Below the pieces are notes generated by a model that saw only the letters and a program-made list of their open reading frames with translations, was not told the DNA's origin and made no database searches. Below are positions 14,024 to 22,681 of a DNA stretch of 34,563 nt, piece after piece. The stretch is from assembly GCA_902786285.1 (NCBI GenBank), contig CADABX010000015.1, positions 1 to 34,563 of the forward strand, written 5' to 3'. Each line of letters begins with the position of its first letter. Position 1 is the stretch's first letter. The position numbers and the translations under genes are program-made. This stretch comes from Oscillospiraceae bacterium. Lineage in GTDB: Bacteria; Bacillota; Clostridia; Oscillospirales; Acutalibacteraceae.

Positions 14024-14744
14024 GTTTTTTTCGTTCCTCCTCTTTTTTGAAATGCAGCGCCCGCAGCCCGTCCACTTCGTCGCAGATCGGTTTCATTTTG
14101 CAGGACGCGCAGTCCAGACTGTTCATTTCAAACGTATGCTGCACCGCCTCGGTGATCTGTTTCGCTTTGCGCGCCAGCGCCGTCAGCGCGGTGTGGTCGA
14201 CCGACGGGTCGGTGATAAAAACAGTTTTGACCGCCGCCACGTCCGGCTGCGCTTTGAGCAGCGCAATCAGGCTGCAGCCGACGTTCAGCAGTGACAGCGG
14301 CGGCGATTGCTGCAGCGCAGCTTTTGCCACGCGCACCTGCTCTTTGCCGGCGGACGGGGAGATGCGGATATGATAGCCTTTGGGATAGAGCCGAAACTGG
14401 CAAAAGGCGATGTCCTTGAGCGTTTCATAGCGCAGCGTTTCTTCGTCTTCGTCTTTGAGCTGCACAATCGTCAGATGGGAAAACGCCGTGTCCTGCGTCA
14501 GCTCACAGAGATCTTTGCCATACAGCGCCACTTCGTCCTTTGCGTCCGGCACAGCGCCGAACAGCGTGCAGTTGACGCTTTGCTTGCCGCTGCCGCCGAG
14601 CTCATACGCCATGTCGCCGCGAAACAAAATCGCGTTTTTGTCGCCGGGCTCTGCGCAAAGGGCCGGATCGAACCCGCAGGCCTTGTCCGGCGTGTCCGGC
14701 AGCAGGGCGCGTATGGCGGCGATCAGATCCTCATACAGCTTCAT
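14013..14744 (-). CDS. Uncharacterised Cys-containing protein in a CooC/CooT operon
   Basis: A 243-residue soluble protein that I cannot place with confidence. The middle region (YELGGSGKQSVNCTLFG, about 47-63, and the later TLKDIAFCQFRLYPKGYHIRI) gives a weak impression of acetyl-CoA synthase/CdhC-like sequence. The C-terminus has a likely metal or Fe-S motif: LDCASCKMKPICDEVDGLRALH (C215, C218 and C224 by my count), close to the end. Its start overlaps the CooC gene by 14 bases and it overlaps the next gene by 11, so it is firmly part of the operon. A role as a metal-cluster carrier, a scaffold or a small redox partner would fit. Treat any family name as provisional. Confidence 0.65.
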   Translation of the reverse strand: MKLYEDLIAAIRALLPDTPDKACGFDPALCAEPGDKNAILFRGDMAYELGGSGKQSVNCTLFGAVPDAKDEVALYGKDLCELTQDTAFSHLTIVQLKDEDEETLRYETLKDIAFCQFRLYPKGYHIRISPSAGKEQVRVAKAALQQSPPLSLLNVGCSLIALLKAQPDVAAVKTVFITDPSVDHTALTALARKAKQITEAVQHTFEMNSLDCASCKMKPICDEVDGLRALHFKKEEERKKHDT

Positions 14745-15504
14745 CGTTTATCTCCCGCAGCAGTGCGTCCAGCGCTTTCTTTGCGCCGCCATACAGCGGC
14801 GACGAAGCGGACAGCGAAAACACGCTTTCGCCCTGCATATCGTGTGCGGCCTGTTCGGGGTCGTCGCCGATCACCGCCAGCACGGGCGGCAGACCTTCGA
14901 TTCCGTCCGGGTCAAAGCCGTCTCTTGTGCGGTTAAAGATCACGCCGCAGTGCTTTGCGGCCGCAAGGCGGGATGCAACGTCGCGGATGGTCGAGATCAC
15001 GCGGATGCCCTTTTGGCTCGGGTCGCTGACCAGCACCAGACAGTCCACCGTTTCCATCACGCGGCGGTTGATCTGTTCGATCCCGGCCTCGCCGTCGATG
15101 ACCACAAAGTCGTAGTTGCCCGCAATCATTTCGAGCACCTGCTTGAGATAGGCGTTGACCTTGCAATAGCAGCCGGCGGCTTCGGGACGGCCGATGGCAA
15201 GAAACGAAAGATTGCCCCGTTCGGTGATGCAGTCGAGCAGATGAAACTTCGCTTCGCTCAGCAGCGCCACCGCGTCCGCCGTTTCGCCCTTGTCAATGCT
15301 TTGGGCGATGCGCAGACGGATGTCGTCGAGCGTCATCGGCGGTTCGATCCCGAGCGCGGTGGACAGCCCGACGGCCGGGTCGGCGTCCACGGCAAGGATG
15401 CGCTTTTGGGGGTATTGCTCCGACAGCAGCCGGATAAACGCGGCGGACAGCGACGTTTTGCCGACGCCGCCTTTGCCGCAAAACGCAAAGATCGTGGTTT
15501 GCAT
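14731..15504 (-). CDS. CooC-type nickel-insertion ATPase
   Basis: A 257-residue P-loop ATPase of the MinD/CooC group. CooC proteins bind nickel as dimers and use ATP to mature Ni-Fe-S enzymes such as CO dehydrogenase and acetyl-CoA synthase. Visible features are the deviant Walker A GKGGVGKT (10-17), the switch DADPAVGLSTALG (40-52), the metal-binding CxC at C112 and C114 (GCYCKVN), and the later Walker B FVVIDGEAGIEQINRR. These positions match characterised CooC proteins closely. The start at 15504, with GGAGG upstream, is preferred over an upstream in-frame Met. It is the first gene of the leftward eight-gene operon, behind the promoter at 15579-15607. No CooS or AcsB gene is in the window, so the enzyme it serves here is open. 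Confidence 0.88.
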   Translation of the reverse strand: MQTTIFAFCGKGGVGKTSLSAAFIRLLSEQYPQKRILAVDADPAVGLSTALGIEPPMTLDDIRLRIAQSIDKGETADAVALLSEAKFHLLDCITERGNLSFLAIGRPEAAGCYCKVNAYLKQVLEMIAGNYDFVVIDGEAGIEQINRRVMETVDCLVLVSDPSQKGIRVISTIRDVASRLAAAKHCGVIFNRTRDGFDPDGIEGLPPVLAVIGDDPEQAAHDMQGESVFSLSASSPLYGGAKKALDALLREINDEAV

Positions 15505-15578
15505 AGGTACCTCCGGTTTGGATAAGTTGCGAACAATCATTTGGAATGAAAGAACAATTTTTAGATATTATTGCCTAT

Positions 15579-15607
15579 ATTATAGTACGGATCGCGCAGG
15601 AATGCAA
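15579..15607 (-). promoter_or_regulatory. Promoter of the CooC/CooT/dehydratase operon
   Basis: On the minus strand TTGCAT and TATAAT are 17 bases apart, about 75 bases before the CooC start codon. The 235-base divergent gap to the GH3 gene holds nothing else I can name beyond a weak rightward promoter candidate. Confidence 0.7.
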
Positions 15608-15743
15608 GGTGCTGCAATGATTTTGTGAAGCCGCGAGTTTTTACATTTTGTTCATATTTTGCGCGTAGTTTTGTTGGACATCTGTTGGATGAACGATGCT
15701 AAAATAAGGAAGAACTGAACGATTATGAAAAGAGGGCTTGCTT

Positions 15744-18215
15744 ATGAAAACAACGAAGCAGGTGCGCGACCGCGCCGCCGCGCTGGTCAAACAGATGACG
15801 ACGGAAGAAAAACTGCGCCTGATGGTGGAAACCGCCGAGGCGGTGGAACGGCTCGGCATCCCGAAATACTACCACGGCAACGAAGCGCTCCACGGCGTGG
15901 TGCGCCCGGGCCGGTTTACCGTTTTTCCCCAGGCGATCGCATTCGGCGCCATGTTTGACGACGCGTTTCTGGAAACGATTGCGCAGGCGATCTCCACCGA
16001 AGCGCGCGCAAAGTACTTTTTCGGCGAAAAGGAAGAAAACGGCGGCAAACCGTATGACGGACTGTACAACGGGCTTTTGACCTTCTGGTCGCCCGATCTG
16101 AACTTGGCGCGCGATCCGCGTTGGGGCCGCACGGCGGAAACGTATGGCGAAGATCCGTACCTTGCCGGCAAAAACGGCGCCGCGTTTGTCCGCGGTTTGC
16201 AGGGCGACGACAAAACCTTTCTCAAAGCGATTGCCACGCCCAAGCACTTTACCGCCAACAACGAGGAGCACAACCGCTTTTCCTGCAACGCGGTCATGAG
16301 CGAAAAGACCTTCCGTGAATATCATCTGGAGCCGTTTCGTATGGCGGTGCAGGAGGGACACCCGGAGGCGGTGATGGCGGCGTATAATGCGGTCAACGAT
16401 GTGCCATGCCACGAAAACCGGCGGCTGCTGACGGAGATTTTGCACGGCGAATGGGGCTTTGACGGCTATGTTGTGTCCGACTGCGGCGGCGTTATCAGTT
16501 TGTGGGAATCCCACCATACGCAGCCGGACGAGGTTTCTGCCGCGGCTGCAGCGCTGAACGCGGGCGTCGATCTGGAATGCAGCGACCATTTATATAAACG
16601 ACACCTGAAAGAGGCGTTGGAAAAAGGCATGGTGACACAGGAACGCATCGACGAAGCCGTTACGCGTGTGTTGTGCGCCCGGATCAAGGCCGGTCAGCTC
16701 GACGATCCGAAGACGCTCCCGTGGTACAAAACGCCGTTTTCCGTTGTCGGCTGCGAAGCGCACGGACAGCTCGCCTATGAAGCGGCGGTCAAGTCCGCGG
16801 TGCTGCTCAAAAACAACGGGATTTTGCCGCTCAAAGACAGCGGCATCACAGTTGCCGTTTGCGGCAACAACGCCGACGAAGCGCAGTTCGGCGACTACAG
16901 CGGCGTGCCGGTACATCCGCCTGTCACACCGTTGCAGGGCATTGCTTCTTATGAAAACGTGAAGGTGCTCCACACGCCGTGGCACTATACAGAAACGGGC
17001 GAAAGCTTTCAGACGGTGCCGGCGGCTTATCTGTTTCACGGCGGCAGACCCGGTATCGCAGGCAGCTATTACAATAACGCCGCCTTTGCCGGAGCGCCGA
17101 AAACGCGCACCGACGCGATCCTCGAATTCAAATGGGACGATCAGATGCCCGATCCGCTGATCGCGTCCCCGCAGTTTTCCATCGTGTGGCAGGGCGAAAT
17201 CGAAGCGCCCTATACCGGCGTCTACCGCTTTGACGTGCGTGCCGCCGGCACAGCCAAGTGTACGCCGCCCGAACTGGTGCTTGACGGCGGCAATGTCAAA
17301 GCCGGCGACAGCGTGCGCCTGAGGCGCGGCGCGCGCATCGGCTTTGTGCTGCGGTATGTGAAAAACGAAGAAAAGCCGGCGGTCTCGCTCGTGTGGCAGA
17401 TCACGCCGGACGAAAGCGCGGACGATGCGTTTTGCGCCGAAACGGAAGCCGCCAAAAACGCCGACGCGGTCATCGCCGTGGTCGGTCTCGGCCTGCAGTA
17501 TGAGCGCGAGGGCCGCGACAAGCTCGATTTGTCGCTCCCGCGCGAGCAGCTTTCGCTGCTGGAAAAGCTGTATGCGGTCAACCGGAATCTGATCGTTGTG
17601 CTCGAAAACGGCAGCGCCCTGGCGATCCCCTGGGTCGCCGCACACGCGGCCGCGATTCTGGAGGTCTGGTATCCGGGCGAACGCGGCGGCACGGCGATTG
17701 CCGATCTGCTGTTTGGCAAGGTTTCTCCGGCCGGCCGGCTGCCGCTGGCGTTTCCGAAACGAACCGCGGATCTGCCCGCGTTTGACGACTATGAGATGGA
17801 ACACGGCCGCAGCTATATGTACCGCAAAATTGAGCCGCTGTATGACTTCGGCTTCGGGTTGTCCTATACGACCTTCTCCTACCGCAATCTGCGCCGGACG
17901 CCGGACGGTGTTGCTGTCACCGTGCAAAACACCGGCGGCTGCGCGTCGGACGAAGTGGTGCAGCTTTATATCGACGCCGCAGGTCTGCCCGGTCAGCCGA
18001 AGCTGCGGCTCAAAGGCTTTCGACGGATCCATCTGCAGCCGGGCGAAGCGAAAGAGGTCGCTTTCCCGCTGAACGACGAAAGCTTTTCGCTGTTTGATGA
18101 TCGCGGCGTGCGCCGCGTTTATCCCGGCGTCTACCGCATCTATGCGGACGGCTGTCTGCCCGGCGACCATAGCTGCTGCATCACAATCGAACGCGCCGAA
18201 GAACGAAAACTGTGA
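15744..18215 (+). CDS. Glycoside hydrolase family 3 enzyme with PA14 insert (beta-glucosidase type)
   Basis: An 823-residue enzyme expected to release terminal beta-linked sugars such as glucose or xylose. Order of domains: GH3 N-terminal barrel (about 15-290) with KHFTANNEEHNR and the nucleophile Asp246 in VSDCGG; the GH3 C-terminal alpha/beta domain starting at about 350 (SAVLLKNNGILPL) and interrupted by a PA14 module (about 430-565, SPQFSIVWQGEIEAPYTGVYRF), which in related enzymes shapes the sugar-binding site; then a fibronectin-III-like domain ending at the C-terminus. There is no signal peptide, so it is cytosolic. The ATG at 15744 is chosen over a TTG six bases earlier; AAGAGGG precedes it. 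A weak promoter (TTGGAC, 20 bases, TAAAAT at 15700-15705) lies upstream. The secreted GH3 gene follows after 66 bases. Confidence 0.93.
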   Translation: MKTTKQVRDRAAALVKQMTTEEKLRLMVETAEAVERLGIPKYYHGNEALHGVVRPGRFTVFPQAIAFGAMFDDAFLETIAQAISTEARAKYFFGEKEENGGKPYDGLYNGLLTFWSPDLNLARDPRWGRTAETYGEDPYLAGKNGAAFVRGLQGDDKTFLKAIATPKHFTANNEEHNRFSCNAVMSEKTFREYHLEPFRMAVQEGHPEAVMAAYNAVNDVPCHENRRLLTEILHGEWGFDGYVVSDCGGVISLWESHHTQPDEVSAAAAALNAGVDLECSDHLYKRHLKEALEKGMVTQERIDEAVTRVLCARIKAGQLDDPKTLPWYKTPFSVVGCEAHGQLAYEAAVKSAVLLKNNGILPLKDSGITVAVCGNNADEAQFGDYSGVPVHPPVTPLQGIASYENVKVLHTPWHYTETGESFQTVPAAYLFHGGRPGIAGSYYNNAAFAGAPKTRTDAILEFKWDDQMPDPLIASPQFSIVWQGEIEAPYTGVYRFDVRAAGTAKCTPPELVLDGGNVKAGDSVRLRRGARIGFVLRYVKNEEKPAVSLVWQITPDESADDAFCAETEAAKNADAVIAVVGLGLQYEREGRDKLDLSLPREQLSLLEKLYAVNRNLIVVLENGSALAIPWVAAHAAAILEVWYPGERGGTAIADLLFGKVSPAGRLPLAFPKRTADLPAFDDYEMEHGRSYMYRKIEPLYDFGFGLSYTTFSYRNLRRTPDGVAVTVQNTGGCASDEVVQLYIDAAGLPGQPKLRLKGFRRIHLQPGEAKEVAFPLNDESFSLFDDRGVRRVYPGVYRIYADGCLPGDHSCCITIERAEERKL

Positions 18216-18281
18216 GTGTGGAAGCAAGCAGACCAACCGCTGTCCGGCAAGGACGGCGCAAAATAAAACGGGGTGAAAACT

Positions 18282-20885
18282 ATGAAGAAAAAACTGATAT
18301 CCATCGTTCTGACACTGGCGTTAATCGTCAGCAGTGCGGCGTGCTTTTCCATGAACGCCGGCGCGCTGTATTACAACGACGGCCACAAGCTTTCCCGCGC
18401 GATCACGCAGGAGGGGCTTGTGCTGCTCAAAAACGAAAACAACGCTTTGCCGATCGCCCGCGGCGCGTCGGTGGCGTTGTTCGGCGACGCACAGTGCGTG
18501 GGCCCGAAGGACAGCGACGACACCTGGTTTATGAAGGGCTATATCCCTTACGGCTACGGCTCCGAAACCCAGTGCGGCGACTTCGGTGATTATCCGATCG
18601 ATCCGCTGACCGCGCTGACCGACGCCGAAAAGAACGGCGAGATCTCCATCTATCACAAGACGAGCGAGGCGTTCCATGCCACGCTGCAAAAGGGCGAAAC
18701 CTATCTCCCGTCCGACGCGGACGTGGCCGCCGCAGCAGAGAACGCGAAGACCGCCGTCTATTTCATCAGCCGTTGGGCCGGTGAAGCGTTTGACCTCAAG
18801 CGCGACGACTGGTATCTGCATGACAGCGAAAAAGCGCTGCTGCGCCAGCTGACAAAAGCGTTCGACAAGGTGGTCGTTGTGCTCAACACGCCGTCCGTCA
18901 TCGACACGTCCTGGGCGGTCGGCGAGATCGACGGCATCGATGTGGATGCGGTGCTGTTCGTCAGCTATACCGGCATGCAGGGCGGCGTCGGCATCGCGGA
19001 TATTTTGCTCGGTCACGCGAATCCGTCGGGCAAAACCAACGACACCTGGGCCAAGGATATCGCCGATTATCCCACGACCGCCGGCTGGGATCAGCAGCAT
19101 CAGGCTTATGAAGAGGATATCTTTGCGGGCTACCGCTGGTTTGAGACCTTCGATCCCGACTATGAAAAGGTGAACTACCCGTTCGGCTACGGTCTGTCCT
19201 ATACGACGTTCAGCATCGAAACGAAGAACTTTACCGAAAAAGACGGCGCCGTCACCGTGGACGCCGTTGTGACCAACACGGGCGACAGAGCCGGCAAGCA
19301 GGTCGTTGAAATGTATGTCAGCGCGCCGCAGGGCAAGCTCGGCAAGGCCGGCAAGGTCCTTTGCGACTTCGCAAAAACGAAAATGCTCGCACCGGGCAAA
19401 TCCGAAACGTTTACGCTGACCGCCAAACTGGAAGACCTCGCGTCGTTTGACGATCTTGGCAAAACCGGCAACAAGGCGTGCTATGTGCTCGAACAGGGCG
19501 ACTACCGGTTCCTCGTCGGCGACAGTGTGCGCAACGTCAAAGAGGCCGGCAAAACGACCGTCGGCAAGCTGACCGTGACCCAAAAACTCACGTCTCTTTG
19601 CCCGACCGATCTCGAAAAGCGCCTTTGCGCAGACGGCTCCTATGAAACGCTGCCCGTGCGCGAAAAGGCGATGAACTACGTCCACACCGAAACGCCGAAG
19701 GCGTCCGTCAAAGAAGGCAAAAAGATCGCCGGCCACCGGCTGTCCGAAGTCGTGTTCGGTACGATGACGATGGACGATTATCTCTCGCAATGGAGCGACA
19801 AGGAGCTTGCGACCTTCTTTGTTTCCTACGAAGGCAACCAGGTGGGACCGAGCGACGCGCTGTGCGTCAAATACGGTCTCAACCGCTTTTCGCAGGGCGA
19901 CGGCGGCACCGGTCTTTGCTTCATGGGCACGACCTATCCCTGTACCGCGATCCTCGCCTCCACCTGGAGCGACGCGTTGGTCGAAGCGTTCGGTTTGCAG
20001 CTCGGCACCGAGCTTTACAAAAACAACGTCGGCATGTGGCTTGGACCTGCGGTCAATATGCACCGCAATCCGCTTTGCGGCCGCAACCTCGAATACTATT
20101 CCGAAGATCCCTATCTGACCGGCCGCTTTGCAACGATCATCGTCAAGGCGATCCAGCGCAACGGCGTTGCCGTTTGCATCAAGCACATGTGCTGCAACGA
20201 AAAAGAGGCGGGCAAAATCTGGAGCGATTCCCAGGTCTCCGAGCGCGCGCTGCGTGAGATCTATCTCAAACCCTTCCAGATGGCGATCACCGAAGGCCAC
20301 GCGGAAGGCATTATGACGTCCTATAATATCGTCAACGGTGTGCCCACGAGCGAATATACCGATCTTTTGCGCGGCATTGTCCGCGGCGAATGGGGTTATG
20401 AGGGCTTTATCACGACCGACTGGGGCAACTGCAAGAACCAGGTCAAAGAGATCAACGCCTCCAACAACGTCCACACGCCCTATGACCACTGCGATATCAA
20501 CCTGATCTATGACGCGATCGACAAGGGCGAAATCACCCGTGCAACGCTTGAGGAGGGCGCAACGCAGATCCTTTGGACCTTGGTGCGCACCCCGCGCTAT
20601 TACCGCGCCAACGCCTGTACGATCGGCCACCGCTATGACGCATACGGCCGCTGCAAGGTTTGCCACAGTCCCGACCCGGCCGTGCGCCGCAACCTTGCAA
20701 AGAACCTTGCAAAGCTCGCACCCGAAGCGGGGATCAATCCGAAATCCGTCGTGACCTTCGGCTACCGCGACTTTACCGACTTTATCGGCAGAAACACCGA
20801 AAGCTTTTGCGCCGATATCATGGCGGTCTTCAAACTGGTCTACAACTTCTTTACCCAGCTCATCGGCCGCGCCATGGCGCTTTGA
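18282..20885 (+). CDS. Secreted glycoside hydrolase family 3 enzyme with reversed domain order
   Basis: An 867-residue exported GH3 enzyme. Residues 1-27 form a signal peptide (KKK, hydrophobic core, then MNAGA). The C-terminal alpha/beta domain comes first (QEGLVLLKNENNALPI near 45-60), then a fibronectin-III-like part (about 300-400), then the catalytic barrel with CIKHMCCNEKE and the nucleophile Asp713 in TTDWGN. This order is the reverse of standard GH3 and is known from some rumen-type clostridial beta-glucosidases. After the barrel comes a small Cys motif (C779, then C791 and C794 with GHRYDAYGRC), a pattern common in clostridial surface proteins, and then a hydrophobic tail (about 845-867). 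The ATG at 18282 with GGGGTGA seven bases upstream is preferred over GTG 18273. Confidence 0.9.
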   Translation: MKKKLISIVLTLALIVSSAACFSMNAGALYYNDGHKLSRAITQEGLVLLKNENNALPIARGASVALFGDAQCVGPKDSDDTWFMKGYIPYGYGSETQCGDFGDYPIDPLTALTDAEKNGEISIYHKTSEAFHATLQKGETYLPSDADVAAAAENAKTAVYFISRWAGEAFDLKRDDWYLHDSEKALLRQLTKAFDKVVVVLNTPSVIDTSWAVGEIDGIDVDAVLFVSYTGMQGGVGIADILLGHANPSGKTNDTWAKDIADYPTTAGWDQQHQAYEEDIFAGYRWFETFDPDYEKVNYPFGYGLSYTTFSIETKNFTEKDGAVTVDAVVTNTGDRAGKQVVEMYVSAPQGKLGKAGKVLCDFAKTKMLAPGKSETFTLTAKLEDLASFDDLGKTGNKACYVLEQGDYRFLVGDSVRNVKEAGKTTVGKLTVTQKLTSLCPTDLEKRLCADGSYETLPVREKAMNYVHTETPKASVKEGKKIAGHRLSEVVFGTMTMDDYLSQWSDKELATFFVSYEGNQVGPSDALCVKYGLNRFSQGDGGTGLCFMGTTYPCTAILASTWSDALVEAFGLQLGTELYKNNVGMWLGPAVNMHRNPLCGRNLEYYSEDPYLTGRFATIIVKAIQRNGVAVCIKHMCCNEKEAGKIWSDSQVSERALREIYLKPFQMAITEGHAEGIMTSYNIVNGVPTSEYTDLLRGIVRGEWGYEGFITTDWGNCKNQVKEINASNNVHTPYDHCDINLIYDAIDKGEITRATLEEGATQILWTLVRTPRYYRANACTIGHRYDAYGRCKVCHSPDPAVRRNLAKNLAKLAPEAGINPKSVVTFGYRDFTDFIGRNTESFCADIMAVFKLVYNFFTQLIGRAMAL

Positions 20886-20929
20886 GCTGCAGAACGTCCA
20901 TACTTTCCGTGTGATAAGGAGTGCATTGT

Positions 20930-22537
20930 ATGACACAACGAATCATTGCCTTTCTGATCAGCATGTTTTTGACGCTCGCGTTTACCATGAACCGTGCGTT
21001 TACGGGCGAAAACAACCCGAACCATGAGATCACGATCCAAAACAACCGCTTTGCCGCCGAAAACTCGTTTATTGCGCAAAAGCGCGAAAAAAGCAAACTG
21101 CCTACGTTCAAAAAGGAACGAAACAATCTGCCGCAGCCGACGTGGCAGGGCCACGACGACGCGATCGAGTGCTACTATAAAGCATGGGAGTTGGCGTTCA
21201 AAAACTTGAAAAAGCCCTCCATGTTCTCGGGCTATGTGTCGAATTACATTGACACTGCGTTCGACGGCAATCTGTACATGTGGGATTCCGTGTTTATCCT
21301 CATGTTCGGCCGCTACGGCGCGCGCTCGTTCAATTTCCAGGGCACGCTCGACAATTTTTATTCCCACCAGTACAAGGACGGCTACATCTGCCGCGACATG
21401 GAGCAGGACACCTGCAAGGAGCGGTTCACCCGCTTTGACCCGTCTGCCACCGGCCCCGACGTGATGCCGTGGAGCGAATGGGAATACTTCAAAAACTTCG
21501 GCGACACCGACCGGCTCGCCCGGGTGTTTCCGTGTCTGATGGCCTATCACGAGTGGATGCAGGAATTCCACACCTGGCCCGACGGCACCTATTGGTCCAG
21601 CGGTCTCGGCTGCGGGATGGACAATCTGCCGCGCACCCAGCCCGGCTATGATCCTGCGTCGTCCCACGGTCACATGGTGTGGATCGATGCGTGCCTGCAG
21701 GAGCTGATGGACTGCCGCATCCTTTGCGAAATGGCAAAGGTGCTCGGCCGCGAAGACGATGTGAAGGGTCTTGCCGAAGAGCGCGAACATCTGCTGCAGG
21801 TGGTCAACGACAAGCTGTGGGACGACAAGACCGCGTTTTACTATGACCTTTGGAAAAACGGCGAATTCAACAACGTCAAGCACCTCGGCGCCTACTGGGC
21901 GCTGCTTGCCGAAGCGGTGCCGGAAAGCCGGGTGGATCGCTTCCTTGCGCACCTGACAAACGAAAAGGAATTTGCAACGCCTGTGATGCTGCCGGCGCTG
22001 TCTGCCGACCATCCCGCCTTCAGCCCGACCGGCGGCTACTGGTGCGGCGGCGTCTGGGCGCCGACGAGCTATATGGTGCTCAAGGGCCTGGACACCTACG
22101 GCAAATATGAGCTGTCGCACAAGATCGGCATGAACTATCTGCAAAACGTTGTGTCCGTGTTCAACGACACCGGCACAGTGTATGAAAACTATGCGCCGAT
22201 GTACGGCGCCGACGGCAAACCGCACCAGGGCGACGTGTCGCATGCCGATTTTGTCGGCTGGACGGGCATCGTGCCGATTTCGGTGCTGTTTGAATACGTG
22301 TTCGGCATCAAGCCCGACGCCGAAAACAACACCATCCGCTGGAACATCGATCTGACCGATTCGTTCGGTGTGGACAAGTATCCGTTCGGCAAGGACGCCA
22401 CGCTGTCGCTGCAATGCGCCGCACGGCAAAGCGAAGCCGACGAGCCGCAGGTCACGATCACGTCCGACAAGCCGGTCACCGTGCAGATCTTATGGAACAA
22501 CGGCACGCAGTCCAAAACCGTGACCGCGGGCAAATGA
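20930..22537 (+). CDS. Secreted (alpha/alpha)6-barrel glycosidase, GH63/mannosylglycerate-hydrolase-like
   Basis: A 535-residue exported enzyme with the (alpha/alpha)6 toroid of the GH63/GH37 superfamily. The first 25 or so residues are a signal peptide or membrane anchor (RIIAFLISMFLTLAF). Family-like segments include GNLYMWDSVFILMFGRYG, a WSEWEYFKNFGD segment, GTYWSSGLGCGMDNLPR (with the likely catalytic Asp), GGYWCGGVWAPTSYMVLKGL and VGWTGIVPISVLFEY. Members remove alpha-linked glucose, mannose or related sugars; the exact linkage cannot be read here. The ATG at 20930 lies nine bases after ATAAGGAG. It is the last gene of the three-gene unit beginning with the cytosolic GH3, closed by the terminator at 22558-22584. 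Confidence 0.82.
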   Translation: MTQRIIAFLISMFLTLAFTMNRAFTGENNPNHEITIQNNRFAAENSFIAQKREKSKLPTFKKERNNLPQPTWQGHDDAIECYYKAWELAFKNLKKPSMFSGYVSNYIDTAFDGNLYMWDSVFILMFGRYGARSFNFQGTLDNFYSHQYKDGYICRDMEQDTCKERFTRFDPSATGPDVMPWSEWEYFKNFGDTDRLARVFPCLMAYHEWMQEFHTWPDGTYWSSGLGCGMDNLPRTQPGYDPASSHGHMVWIDACLQELMDCRILCEMAKVLGREDDVKGLAEEREHLLQVVNDKLWDDKTAFYYDLWKNGEFNNVKHLGAYWALLAEAVPESRVDRFLAHLTNEKEFATPVMLPALSADHPAFSPTGGYWCGGVWAPTSYMVLKGLDTYGKYELSHKIGMNYLQNVVSVFNDTGTVYENYAPMYGADGKPHQGDVSHADFVGWTGIVPISVLFEYVFGIKPDAENNTIRWNIDLTDSFGVDKYPFGKDATLSLQCAARQSEADEPQVTITSDKPVTVQILWNNGTQSKTVTAGK

Positions 22538-22557
22538 TCTTTGTCACACACCGCACA

Positions 22558-22584
22558 GCCGCACCCCGGCCGTGCGGCGTTTTT
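22558..22584 (+). terminator. Rho-independent terminator of the GH3-GH3-GH63-like unit
   Basis: A perfect seven-pair GCCGCAC/GTGCGGC stem with a seven-base loop is followed by G and five T. Confidence 0.85.
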
Positions 22585-22618
22585 GCTGTAAAAAAATGCA
22601 AAAACTGCAGGCGGACGA

Positions 22619-22646
22619 TTGCTTTTTTTCGCCGCGGCGGTATAAT
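22619..22646 (+). promoter_or_regulatory. Promoter of the GH127-like/GH99-like unit
   Basis: TTGCTT (22619-22624) and TATAAT (22641-22646) are 16 bases apart, about 35 bases before the start codon. It separates this unit from the preceding three-gene unit. Confidence 0.75.
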
Positions 22647-22681
22647 AGAGAAAAGAGCTTGGCACAGGAGGCGGCTTTCGT

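Noticed and set aside
18321-20936. Very long antisense open frame (about 870 codons) opposite the secreted GH3 gene, with similar ones at 16590-18236 and 26737-29280
   Set aside because: These mirror strongly biased GC-rich codon use on the coding strand. They lack ribosome binding sites, show low-complexity Arg/Ala/Gly-rich translations and match no family, while the sense strand has clear enzyme motifs.
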